Shown in pieces: positions 1 through 10,253 of a DNA stretch of 64,000 nucleotides; position 1 is the stretch's first letter; each line of letters opens with the position of its first letter. Under the pieces are notes generated by a model. The model ran no database searches. It was not told the DNA's origin and saw nothing but the letters and a program-made list of their open reading frames with translations. This DNA is from Gymnopus androsaceus JB14 (taxonomy: Eukaryota; Basidiomycota; Agaricomycetes; Agaricales; Omphalotaceae): contig ML769619.1 of NCBI GenBank assembly GCA_009733575.1, forward strand, positions 44,348 through 108,347. The letters run 5' to 3'. The position numbers were made by a program, and so were the translations under genes.

Positions 1-876
1 CTCCAGAGGGTGGCTTGTCATATTCATTAAGTTTGTTTTTGAGGGTTGTCCAGAGATGTTCAATGGGATTGAGATCAGGGGACCGTGCAGGTCAATCCAT
101 ACAGTTGATCTCATGGTCATCAAACCACCTGGCAGCAACTTTGGAGGTGTGTTTAGGGTCATTATCCTGCTGAAAGATGGCTATCTCTGGATCAAGAAGC
201 AGATTTTCCATGCTTTCCAAGAGATTGCCATCCAAAATGTCAACATACTGCTCCCCATTCATCCTCCCCTCAACCTCCACCAAATTCCCCACACTTTCTC
301 ATCCCATACATCCCCACACCATGATATTTCCTCCCCCAAACTTTACAGTTTCCTTGATGCCTCTTTCTCCTATTGATTCCCCCTTTCTTCCCCATACATA
401 CTGCTGCCCATCTGACCTGTATCTATTGATTTTGGTCTCATCTGACCAAACAACCCTCTTCCAATCATCTACAGTCCATTCCAGATACTTCTGAGCAAAT
501 GCCAAACAAGCTTTCCTGTGACCAGGGGTGAGCTTGGGCTTTTTCTGCTTTTTGTGAGGTTGTACATTGGCTTTGTGAAGGGTATTTCTGATGGTCTGAG
601 TAGAGACTGGATGGGGGAGGAGTGGATTAATGTTTTTGGCCACCTGTGCCACATTCTTGGCCCTGCCAGTGGAGGTTTGTTTGATGACAGCATTTTCATC
701 AGTAGTAGAGAGCTTTCTAGGGTGGCCTGCTGGATGGCTCTCCTTGTCTGGGAGTGCTTTTTTTGCCAAAGAAGCAATCTTTGACTTGGATACACCTGTC
801 TGAGCAGAGATTTCCCTGGTAGAACCCCCAGTGTGGAGCAGAGAGAGGACATTGTCTTTCTGAGAGGGTGTGAGAG
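1..876 (-). pseudogene. Tc1-like DD34E transposase, two in-frame TGA stops, C-terminus cut by window edge
   Basis: Transposase that would cut and reinsert the surrounding element at TA sites. The frame opens near 876 with an N-terminal helix-turn-helix (RPLTPSQKDNVLSLL, then SAQTGVSKSKI). A basic linker (PHKKQKKPKLTPGHR) follows, then the catalytic core: first Asp in VVWSDETKINRY, second Asp in FQQDNDPKHTSK, and Glu in PDLNPIEHLW. Thirty-four residues separate the second Asp from the Glu, which is the DD34E signature. Two TGA codons interrupt the frame at 296-298 and 92-94, the second where Trp is normal, so the copy is dead. There is no ATG at the expected start; an upstream start was lost or lies behind an intron. 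Confidence 0.9.
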
Positions 877-1256
877 GTCTTATAATTTTGTTAGAACCAT
901 AAATCAGTGAGATATGCTTATATATATGTCAGATAGCTTGTATGATGTCATTATGATGTCCATATGACATCACCATACAGTCTGAGTCATGATGTCATTG
1001 ATGAGGGCTCACAATTGTGGAGCAAAGTTATTACAATACAAACTCAAAAAATTGTCCACATGGGTCATTGAATTGAATTGCTTATATCTCAGTGAGTTTT
1101 GATCCAAACAGGGCAAATCAGATATGTACATGGAGCCAGGATCCAGGGCTCTTTAGTCCTCACTAATCACTTTTTGATATATATAATATTTATCTTGCAA
1201 ATCCTGGATCTTTACAAAAGTGTCAAACATGTGGACAATTTTTTGACCCACTGTAC
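1..1256 (-). mobile_element. Tc1/mariner DNA transposon, left end outside the window
   Basis: A DD34E transposase reading leftwards is followed by about 380 bp of subterminal sequence. The element ends at 1255-1256, where the minus strand reads TACAGTGGGTCAAAAAATTG, a Tc1-type terminus starting CAGT next to a TA target. The terminal repeat sequence is repeated in inverted orientation inside the element: plus-strand 1045-1064 matches the reverse complement of 1229-1250. The other terminus lies left of position 1, so total length is unknown. No gene is seen in 877-1256. Confidence 0.85.
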
Positions 1257-1626
1257 TTGCTCTCAACTGTGGATTACCAGAGCGCGAGTGCATGCACTTT
1301 TAGCGATTCATTTTGGGCATTCATGTTATGAATCCTACTCCTGGAGGCAAGAAGATTGCTTGCGCTATCAAGAGACTGAGCACTGCCAGTACAAGTGCAT
1401 TATCGTTCCAGATGTGTTGCATCCTCAAGCGATCAAGGCTGGACTCTGGGTACGTTTCTTGTCTTTTCTTATTTCATTTAATTATCTTTCACCACTGGTC
1501 CTTGCCTATGGTCAATCGGAATGTGTTCGACAATTTGGCATGGCAGTCACCAACAATGCGCCCATGACCATGCATCTAACACTCTTTTCACTCTCCTCTC
1601 TGCTACATTGACCTTACATTTTCACC
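1257..1626. other. No gene resolved; possible leader exon of the MULE gene
   Basis: The stretch between the Tc1 end and the first good MULE frame holds a short open segment ending at a plausible donor (CTCTGG|GTACGT near 1449). No acceptor connecting it to 1627 could be fixed. It may be a lost 5-prime exon of the element or a host remnant. Confidence 0.4.
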
Positions 1627-2427
1627 ATGTCCTCTTTCGACAAATATACTAGACCGTCCCCTAATTTTCCTTATTCTTCCTCTTTTTTCATGCAATTGAC
1701 ATTTGCCGAGGCCTCAAAATTGGACATGCCAGATACTTTTCCTGAGGGCGCTCTCATTAACTATGTCTTTCTCCTGCATGAACCTGGCCCTGTGGAAGAT
1801 GACCTGGCATGCTTCATAGGGAATGATGACCTAGTGCTTGCTTCTTCTGATCTCCTTCCTATCATGGCTGAGCTAAAGGCGGCATTTGATGCTGGAAATC
1901 GCTCTGTTGCTTTAACAATTCAATTGCAGGAAGGTATTGAACGGACCAATGTTCTTCATTTTCAGAAGGTATGTCATGCTCTTTTCACTATGATGAATAC
2001 ACATTGAAAACAAAGGTTTATGTAGCTGCATCTCTTTAGGTTGATTAACAACAATCGAGAAGCAGTATCGCTTGCATTGGATCTATATTACCATGTCCAG
2101 ACTTCCTTGTCAAGTCTCTTGCCTGTGGATGTCGTAGCACATTTACACAACAGTTGCATTACTGGTGCTATGCGTGGATGTACAGCTTCTGACTTCCCAC
2201 TCTGGAAGCTTGGAACCCTACTCTACGAGAACTATGTAGATGAAGATGTCATGAACTCCCTCTGTGAACTTGCCTACTTTTGCCTTGCTGCAGCACAGCC
2301 CAGAGTGGACCCAACCTTCCTCATCCTTCTGACATTGTTTTTCAACAACACAGTCTATCAGGATGGTCGTGTTGACAGTCCCAATATGGAGGATTTGCGA
2401 GAGCGTCTGAATGCCTGCCATTCATGA
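1627..2427 (+). pseudogene. N-terminal part of MULE-associated protein, function unrecognised
   Basis: Two open blocks, starting MSSFDKYTRPSPNF at 1627 and LINNNREAVSLALD at 2041, are separated by a 62-bp GT..AG segment. They precede the protease-like block in the same orientation. The second block is rich in amphipathic helix patterns (SLALDLYYHVQTSLSSLL; LCELAYFCLAAAQP) and is probably the alpha-helical N-terminal part of a Ulp1-type domain. Splicing the two blocks does not give a continuous frame, and the second runs into a stop just as the next block opens in another frame near 2420. At least one lesion is therefore present. The function is not recognised beyond association with the element. 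Confidence 0.5.
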
Positions 2428-2792
2428 TCCAAACCATAGCTTTCCTTGCGTGTGCAAATAACCACTATACTGCTTACTTCTATGACCGTACTCAATTCTT
2501 GTTTGGAGACACCTTAGGGGACAGCTCTTCTTTCATTCACGAAGCGGCCTTTTCAGCCCTTAAACAGCTGATTGAGGGTATCAACCTTCCGCAGGTATCC
2601 TTTATGTTGAAGGGGGCAATCAAACATCAGCATCCAGGTTCAGGTAGTTGTGGTATTGGCGCTCTGGCCTGGATTGAAAGCATGAACAATTCATCGGCGC
2701 CGGTGTGGACTAACCAAACCTCAAGTCTTTACTGTGACTGTTTCCTTTCTGATCTCCTCCTCTACAATATGCTCTCTGAAGGACTGTTATCG
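2424..2792 (+). pseudogene. Ulp1/C48-like cysteine protease block of the MULE
   Basis: The order of motifs fits the Ulp1/SENP (peptidase C48) triad: His in ACANNHYTAYFYD, Asp in FLFGDTLGDSS, and nucleophile Cys in HPGSGSCGIGALAW with the usual small residues around it. Members of the family cleave SUMO or similar modifiers. Several Mutator-like and CACTA-like elements carry such domains, whose role in transposition is unsettled. The block ends at a clear donor (TTATCG|GTGAGA). The preceding block leads into it only through a one-base frameshift, so it is probably inactive here. It could be a separate gene, but spacing, strand and exon style tie it to the transposase downstream. Confidence 0.6.
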
Positions 2793-3106
2793 GTGAGATT
2801 GAATATTTCTTTGCTTTTTAAGTTACTAATGATATTGATAGAGCCAATCCCATTGGTACAGCAGGTGTTTAACTTGCTCTTTTGACAATGTCAAATGCAA
2901 GACAAGCACCAATGTCAATGTCGGATATGAGGACTACAATATGCTCGCACCTGGTGTAAGTTGGTTTACTATATTCTGTTTCTATGCTAACAAAATTATT
3001 GCACAGGACTCTCATCCTATGTATGCCTTTATCTCTTGTCAAGCTGTTGTCACTAGTCCCTCTATGGCCTTCGATGGGATTGATAACTTGTTTGCTCCAT
3101 CAAAAA

Positions 3107-3494
3107 AAACTGTTTTGGGCCTAGGAGGATCTAAGGTCACCTAGTCCTCTTAGGCAACCTGAGGCATCCTAGTTGGCCCAGGAAAAAAGGTAAAACTTTG
3201 GACACCTCAGGTATCCTAGTCATCCTAGGTGTCCTGGGAGATCCTGGGATGTCCTGGGGTATCCTGGGGCATCCTGGGGCAACCTGAGGCATCCTAGGAT
3301 AAAATTTCCATCCCAGGATGCCTCAGGATGCCCCAGGATGCCTCAGGACATCCCAGGATCTCCCAGGACACCTAGGATGACTAGGATACCTGAGGTGTCC
3401 AAAGTTTTACCCTTTTTCCTGGGCCAACTAGGATGCCTCAGGTTGCCTAAGAGGACTAGGTGACCTTAGATCCTCCTGGGCCCAAAACAGTTTT
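3107..3494. repeat. 388-bp near-perfect palindromic foldback element inserted in the MULE gene
   Basis: The left arm starts AAACTGTTTTGGGCC and the right arm ends GGGCCCAAAACAGTTT. The two arms are reverse complements for about 190 bp each, with a centre near 3300 (AAAATTTCC). Inside the arms a 10-12 bp motif of the type (A/T)TCCTGGG(G)CA recurs in each half. The surrounding frame reads into it at FAPS and out of it at FADALADD, so it interrupts coding sequence. No target duplication could be separated from the arm ends. It carries no ORF and would be mobilised in trans. Confidence 0.85.
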
Positions 3495-3587
3495 GCTGAT
3501 GCTCTGGCAGATGATACGTTAAGCCTCTGTTATCCAGACAGTCCAACACCACCTGTCAAATGCAAGACTGCATGCATCAATCTTACC

Positions 3588-5228
3588 ATGCTTTCTTCAC
3601 CTCCTGCTGTACAGGCACCTTTGTACATTGGGTCTTTGCTGAAAGTTGAGAATCCCACATCCCCACTGTTCTACCCAGCTGCTCCCATTACTCCAGAGCA
3701 TGCAGTGATCATTGATCTTACCAATTCATTGGTATCATCTCCAGTCCAGGAGTCTTTCATTTTGTCATTGCTCTCAGACAACATTGATATTAAACCTGGT
3801 AGAACACAATGTGCTCCGCAGCCTGTGTCGGTTATTGACTTGACCTGTTCAACTGAGCTACCTGGTTGGAAACAGGAGCCCCTCGCTATCTCTTTACTCT
3901 CCAACTATGACAACATTAAACCCAGTATCCCCAGGACTCAAGATGCCCCACAAATTATAGATGCGCACTTCCGGGTTGGTACTGTCTTCAAGAGTGTAGA
4001 TGAGGCACGCACTGCCATCTTCTCCATCAAGGAGAAGCTAGGCCACATATGGAAGACCAACCAGTCAAAGGTGGATGTGAATGGACATGTGAGAAAGGTC
4101 ATGCTCCATTGCCATCATTCAGGAACCCATATACCTGTTCATTTGAATGATGTTGACCCTTCAGATCTTTGCCGTGGTCGGAGTATCAGGACATCCTGTA
4201 CAGCTCACGTTAATGTGAACCGCATCCAAGGCAACTTGTGGCACCTTACCACTGTAGACTGCTCCCATAATCATGACCGAGAAGTTCCTGTTGGTGGTTC
4301 TGCTCCTCATCAGCCTACCCCTGCTCAGCAGGAGCTTGTATCGATGCTTTCAATGGAGAAATTTTCACGTGCACAGCTTTCCAAGATTCTGCAACAGCAG
4401 CTTCCTGGAAATCCACTCGAGCTCAGTCAAGTGTCAACAATAATGAACAAGGCTCGCTTTGATGCTCGACAAGAGGTTGCAGCAATGGGTGGTGATATTC
4501 CTGCAATCTTGAAGTATATTCGTGAACAGCTCAGTGAAGGTCAGGACTGGTGCTATGATATTTTGCTGAATACTCAGCAGAAAGTCACGGGTATATGGCG
4601 GATGTCTCCTGTGCAGGTCAAACTTGCGCATTGTTATTGGGATCTTTTGCTCAATGACAACTCCTACAACCGTAATCTGTATGGATACCCCACCAATATT
4701 GGTATTGTTGTTGCTGGAGATGGAATGTCCCAAAACGTTTGGTATGCTTTCCATGAAAGTGAAGACATCGATGCTCATAACTGGGTTTTCCGCCAATACA
4801 TTGATGCTGCTGGTTGGCCTCCTCTTGCCTTATTCATTGATAGACACCCATCTTTGATTGTGAGTGCTACAATCACCATGCCCCTCACACAACAGTTCTA
4901 CTGTCTTCACCATTTGGATGGCAACATCACTAAACACCTCCAACCTGCTCTAGGCAGAGATTGGGAAAGCTTCAAGTCAAATTTTTGGCTGGTCTACCAA
5001 GCTGTCTCTCCTAGCAACTTTGACATCAAGTGGAGCTCTCTTCTGCAGTGTTTCCCCCAGCCTTCCGTTGTTGAGTATCTTCAATCCAAGATATATCCTT
5101 GCAGAGATTTTTGGGCATGGGCTTGGATCAGTACAGTATTCACAGCTGGTATTCGAACCACTGGAAGGCCAGAGTCGGAAAATCACGTAACAAAACTCCT
5201 TAGTGGTCCAAAACAGATGTTTTTCTAA
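3588..5228 (+). pseudogene. Mutator-like (MULE) transposase core with FAR1/FLYWCH-type zinc finger
   Basis: The 546-residue open block contains an N-terminal zinc-finger DNA-binding region (about residues 170-235: HCHHSG, SIRTSCTAHV, then LWHLTTVDCSHNH) and a MULE DDE core. Acidic residues fit Asp in LLLNDNSYNRNLYG, Asp in ALFIDRHPSLIV, and Glu in TTGRPESENH; between the last two is CLHHLDGNITKHL, the usual Cys/His insertion. Such enzymes move elements with 9-11 bp target duplications. The block ends in TAA at 5226-5228. The homologous frame resumes out of phase after 5229 (FFKPLFNVLKIRRP), so a stop plus a frameshift in a T-run kills it. It reads in from the foldback at 3495. Confidence 0.8.
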
Positions 5229-5349
5229 GTTTTTTAAGCCTTTGTTCAATGTTCTGAAGATCAGGAGACCAATTCACTCATACGTGTGCGGGAGGTAACT
5301 GTTTATGTCCCTGTTTGCTTACTGTTCAATGTACTGATCAAAATTTTAG

Positions 5350-5965
5350 TCTTCTCGCCGTCAGCATCCCACTCAGACTGAACAAGTTTTCTCTGGAATT
5401 ATTCAGCAATTACGTCTTTACGCTGGACCCTTCACACTGCAGAGGAGCTGGGTGGAGATGGACAAGGCACTTTTCTACAATGTCGAAGTTATTCAACTTC
5501 CCTGTGGTGCAACTAGCTTTGTAAGTCCACTTCTCTCCGATTACTACCCATTGTCTGGCTAACCCAGTGGAAATAGCATGATTACTTCATCAAAAGTGGT
5601 CCTGAGCCCGGATTCCAATGGGAGGGGAGCGAAGAGAAGGTATGCATTCTGCGTTAATATGGCCTTGACATCTAGTCTAATGATATTCAGACTATGTTTG
5701 ATGAATTCAAGAATGACAGTGCTTACATAGCTACTCCACATCTTTTCGGTCTTATCAGTAAACAAGGTCTTTCTGTGAAGCATCTGCTTCGCATTGTCCA
5801 CATCTCAGAATCGGGTTCATCTCATGTTGCTGCAGTCTTGATGGATGGCCGAGTGATATGTGGTTGTTGCATGGGAATCAACCTTGGGATTCCCTGTCAC
5901 CATTTCTTTGCTTCTTGGCTTAAGTTTCAAGGATTAGGTTTTCATATTAGTATGATACAAGCCTG
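5350..5965 (+). pseudogene. MULE transposase C-terminal exons with SWIM zinc finger
   Basis: Exon 5350-5520 follows a standard acceptor and ends at GCTTT|GTAAGT. A short exon near 5575-5639 and then exon 5691-5965 follow. The last encodes the SWIM finger: Cys-Gly-Cys-Cys at VICGCCMG, then IPCHHFF. SWIM fingers follow the DDE core in MULE and FAR1 proteins and probably bind DNA or protein. The exon ends at GCCTG|GTAAGT. Order, strand and spacing show it belongs with the transposase core upstream. Confidence 0.7.
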
Positions 5966-6024
5966 GTAAGTGCATCTCGTACAAGAATTGACATTAATTG
6001 CTTATCATTCTTCTATATTTATAG

Positions 6025-6679
6025 TTGGTATCAAGATGATGAATTATCTGTTAAGGATATACTGCCAGTTACATTCAACAACAAGGTCCGACCCCTCAAT
6101 AGTTGTTTAGAGATGGACCGGCTTGATCCCATCCAATGCTCAAATCCCTTTGAAGCCCTTATGACACCAGCTCCACCAACTAGGACTCTTGGTGCTTGAG
6201 CTGTACATGAGGGAGCTACAGCAGCTCTGCGGCCTCTTTTGACGGATGTTCGGACTGCAGAAGACTTATCTGAGCTCCTCGAAAGTCTTCAAGAGATTCA
6301 GTAAGTGCAAGAGCTTCATAGCACTTTTTTCACCAACTGGTTCTTTTTCTCAAGATGTCTCAAAGACCATGCCCTAAATCTTGAACAAATTAATGACCCT
6401 CCTGCTCTTAACCCAAAAGGTAGACCTCGCACAGCATGTATCACTGGTGCATTGGAGGGTCCACCTCGAGGTGGTGGGGCACGATCAGGAATTGCATCTT
6501 TTGGTCTGAGGGCAGCTCCCAAACGTTCCCAAAGACAGATGGAAGCTGACAAGGCAAGTTGCAATGACGTTGACGAAGATGAGGAGTGCACGCCCAAACG
6601 TCAGAAGGTCTGCAAATGCTCTGCTTGTAAGCGACCTGGACATCGGCGGGATAGGTGCTCATTCATTCCAAGGGTTTGA
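6025..6679 (+). pseudogene. MULE C-terminal tail with zinc knuckle, one in-frame TGA
   Basis: Exon 6025-6300 encodes WYQDDELSVKDILPV and onward, with an in-frame TGA at 6197-6199 where CGA (Arg) is the likely ancestral codon. After a 54-bp intron the last exon (6355-6679) ends in a basic nuclear-type segment (TPKRQKVCK) and a zinc knuckle, CSACKRPGHRRDRC, a CCHC pattern common at the end of MULE proteins. The frame stops at 6677-6679. The upstream terminal repeat of the whole element was not found, so its outer limits are unknown. Confidence 0.65.
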
Positions 6680-7047
6680 TATTATCTATGCAGCATTATC
6701 TGTCTTGTGTATTCTGCAAAGCTAACTGTATATATTCTGACTCTAGGCTCTTCAGCCAAGGCTGCTTGCTATCTATTGTCTATTTGACTTACTCACTCTT
6801 TCATACCCAATTCATATCATAGTTTACTTTTGCTTTAATTTTTGTTCAGTTTCTGATGTTAAAGTAGTACAGAATCAACCAGCTGTTCATATCGATTGCA
6901 ATATATTCTGTTGACCAAGAGCCATGGAGAGAACCGGATCTGACCAGCCAATTCCTCTTCCTAATGTTTCATCAAGTGCGCTCAAGAAGGTCAGCACACT
7001 CTTTTTGCTCCTTAATTGCTCCAAGCTAATCTTCTGCCTTTGTTGAA
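6680..7047. other. No gene seen
   Basis: AT-rich sequence after the MULE tail with only short frames. An ATG at 6923 starts a short open stretch ending at a possible donor near 6988, but nothing recognisable follows. Confidence 0.4.
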
Positions 7048-7320
7048 GGTTTTGGAACACTCATTGTGGTGAACTTCTGTCCGCAATATCACCAGGACAA
7101 CACTCACAAACGCATCAGCGACAATAGTGGCAAACCTCCATCAGAAATACCACCCAGGACAACACCCACAAGCGAATGACCAACATCAGCAACAATTGTG
7201 GCAAACCTCTGTCAGTAATACCACCCAGGACAACACTCACATGCAGATGTATGAAATCAGCAACAATTGTGGCAAACCTCTGTCAATAATACTACCCATG
7301 ATGACACTCACAAGTGGATA
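7048..7320. repeat. Tandem repeat, 71-bp unit, about 3.8 copies
   Basis: Units beginning TCAGCAACAATTGTGGCAAA start at 7115 (with changes), 7186 and 7257, a spacing of 71 bp. A more diverged partial unit lies before 7115. Each unit contains ACCACCCAGGACAACACTCAC. It is a minisatellite-like array lying between the MULE remnant and the LTR element. Confidence 0.75.
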
Positions 7321-7430
7321 TCTGGTACCTGCAAATGGGACCGAAAGTCCCTGACTCTCAAATGGAGTGAGAGGGAGGGCCTTGTACCCGGCAATCGAAC
7401 CACAGAAATGCAACTTTTTTGTCCAGATCT

Positions 7431-7619
7431 ATAAGACCTTGGTGAGGTCAGAGCTAAGTATCACCCAAATGAACACAACTGGACTGTAATTGTCAAGGTA
7501 TTTGGTATGGGTAAAGGTTAAGCTAAAGTACGAGTGACATAAAGTGACATTTATATAGTAACATGAATGAATTAAAAGATAACATAACAATGTATGCATA
7601 AGGGAACGGGGGCATTACA
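7431..7619 (-). repeat. 3-prime LTR of the gag-only element
   Basis: 189-bp copy of the repeat at 14371-14559. Visible differences are T for C in GGTATTTGG (CpG lost here) and G for A in GAACGGGG (CpG lost in the other copy). Flanked on its outer side by AGATCT. Confidence 0.85.
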
Positions 7620-7631
7620 CCCTCCCCGGCC
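7620..7631 (-). promoter_or_regulatory. Polypurine tract for plus-strand priming
   Basis: On the minus strand GGCCGGGGAGGG abuts the LTR start TGTAATG, the position and composition expected of an LTR-element polypurine tract. It fixes the element's orientation. Confidence 0.7.
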
Positions 7632-7868
7632 AGATTGAGTCCACAGGAGCAATCAATAATTAAGCCCAGAGATTGAGTACCCATGATAGCGTGTCGTGAG
7701 CGCCTAATCAACATGTTGGGCAGTATGTGCAATGATACTCACAACAACGTGTCATGAAAGTCAAGGTAGTTGGGGCTATGACATTCACGATGGCATATCG
7801 TGAAAGTCAAAGCCTAGCACTCACCTCAATAGCGTGTTGAGGTGAGCGCTGGTAGTACAATGGGATGG

Positions 7869-10253
7869 TTAATTACCATTGATTCCCTCCATGGGGGCGG
7901 TGGGCGGTACTTCGGACTGGGCCAAAGCGGTGTTAGATGAAGAAGAGCCAGAGGCTCCTGCCGAGTTACTACTCGACGTGATCGCATTTGGTGGACTGTC
8001 GTAGGACAGACCACCATCATCTGTGATGAGAGGTGCAGGGAAGAACCCTACCCCGGGAATGGGATGACTTGGGCGAGAGACTAAGCCCTCAGGTGCCCAC
8101 ATGTTATCATTGAGTCCAGCGGGAACATTCCCCGTGGACAGTGCACTCTCAACTTGGCCTCGAATCATGAGAGCCTCATTGACTGTTAAGCTATCCGATG
8201 GACGGAAAGCTATGATCCATGTGAGGGCGAAGACAGCAGTATCTTCCCCCATCAGGACAGTGATGCCTTGGGAGGCGTAGAATCTCGCTACATCCTCCAA
8301 TGTAGCGTTTTGTGTGTCGTCTGGGAAGGTGGACACCGTAATTTCCGGGGCCACTGTAGCCCCTGTTGACATGATCAATGAGGCATACAGTCCTGGAGTT
8401 GCAAACAACTCCGCCAACAGAAGGAGGAAACGATTTCGCTCAAGAGCGATCGTTCCTTGTGGCAGTTTGGGTGCCCGGTTATGAACGAGGAGTCGTCCTT
8501 GGACACTGCGTAAGGAAATGTGATTACTAGAATCACAAAAAATGCCTGGGGGCATCGTATTAGGGTGGACGTGATAATACCGCGCCCAGGCTTCCGGTGG
8601 GTCAGATTTAGCGGGATTTTTCAATCCCGTCTGACCTCCTGGTCTCCTCCTCAAGATTGTCGTCTTAGACAACAAAGCTTGAATTGACGAAGTGGAAGAC
8701 ATAGCCCTTCCACTTGTAATAGCAGTGGGGAGACTCCCCTCCGTGTAAGAAGAGGAGAGCTCAAGTTCGGGCATTGCCCGACCCTTTCCCCTATCCCTCT
8801 TCGGGTCCCGATTGTAGGCGTATTCTACGAAACGCGGCCTGAAGAAGTTGGAGAAGACGGTACGCTCAAGAGCGTTCTGTTGACCTGCCGGGACCTTGCA
8901 GACCTCCCTGTACAGGTCCCTGCAAACCTTGAACACAGGCCAGGGCAAATTTCCGCTGTTAACACCAGAATCATCGAAGTCTCGCAGTATGCAAGCCAAC
9001 GACAGGTATTGGATGGCCGAGGTAACTTCCTCAGCCTTCTTGATGTCGGCATGGGCTTCTTCGCCCCCTCGAGCAATTGGTAATCCCAATTGATCGTTGC
9101 GTTGTGCGTCCGTAGCTTCATTGCCATAGACAATGTAGCCCTCGGAGGTACGATATCCACCGTCAGGTAGGATTTCTGGAGACACTGGGTCTCATTTACG
9201 TGGGGGGAAACTGAGCACTGGCTCCATCTCTCCCACCGTGGTTTCGACTGGGTCGATACCTGCAGAGGACAGCATCTCCTCATCTTTGTTCTGGGACGAA
9301 GCAGTAGTGGGAGCCATAGAAGGACCATCTCTGGTAGTGCGCTTGCGCTTACCGTGACGGTCTGGGGAATCGTATTCGGGAGCTTGAGAATCAAGTCCCT
9401 GGTTGTGGGCTCGCCGACGAGAGACTTGCTCTCGAAGCTGGCCTACTTCTGCTTTGAGGCTATCGCGTTGAACACGTAAACGGTCTCATTCATCTCGCAA
9501 ACGTGCGAGGCTGTCTTCACCGTCGTAGTATTTACGATGTAAATCCTCGTATCCGAGTTGCTTGCTGGCAAGCTCAGCACTCAACTCGCCGATACGCTGG
9601 GTGAGAGACGCTACGTCTCCACCAGCAGGGATATTTCCCACTGCAGACCGTCGATAGTAATCGACGCATCCGCTTGTGGCAGCTCTGAAAGAGGGCTCGT
9701 CGATGACGAATGCTGGAAGCAAGTGTGATACAAAAGCATCACACTGAGAGCATGTACCCCGTGCATGAATTACGGTGCCCAAACTCTCATTGAAGGTCCA
9801 TGGATTAACCATGGAACCTCCAGGGTACGGAGGGTGCATAACTGAGTTTGGTGCTTGTCCAAACATCAGCATTTGCGAGTAGGATGGCGTGGACGTACCA
9901 GCCATCGCCACTGGATTGTATCCAGCTGCAAAGTTGGGGTTCGATCCAGCTGAAGGCGGGATCGAACCAAACACAAAGCTCGAAGGATTGGATCCTTGAG
10001 ATTGCGATTGAAAGCCATGGTTAGAGAAACCAGGGTTTAATAGTGCGTAATGCGCTTGGGAAGGAGGAGGATGAGCAAATAGGAATTGGGATTGGGGAGG
10101 ATACGATGGAGGATGTGGCGTAAAGCCACTGGGATAGGACGTTGGACTGGGTCCAACATCGGTTGTGTTGCCTGTAAAGGCATTTTGGGGCCCAGTCAAA
10201 GACTGGTCCGATGCAGGAGGCGCGGAAGGTGTTTGGCGGTCAGCCATTGTCAA
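7869..10253 (-). pseudogene. Orphan second ORF of the gag-only retroelement, two CGA-to-TGA stops
   Basis: One frame runs about 795 codons from ATG at 10253 to the stop at 7869, broken only by TGA at 9486-9488 and 9192-9194. The first sits in an Arg-rich coiled segment (ARLRDE, stop, DRLRVQRD), so CGA to TGA is likely. Regions in order: Pro/Ser/Gln-rich N-terminus; a CxxC (GTCSQCDAF); a helical coiled-coil-like stretch with RIGELSAELASKQL; a basic nuclear-signal-like run (RHGKRKRTTRD); a long mixed region with SAIQYLSLACILRDFDDS; and a Ser/Ala-rich tail. No protease, reverse transcriptase, integrase or zinc-knuckle motif is present, and the family is not recognised. Long conservation of the frame suggests it served the element. 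Confidence 0.65.

Noticed and set aside
7048..7320. CRISPR-like array
   Set aside because: Units are contiguous 71-bp repeats without unique spacers, in a eukaryotic genome.
8825..9394. Minus-strand frame of 189 codons overlapping the second ORF of the gag-only element
   Set aside because: It is a shifted shadow of the real frame: the ORF at 7869-10253 runs through it with coherent composition, and this frame shows only Ser/Arg/Leu noise.
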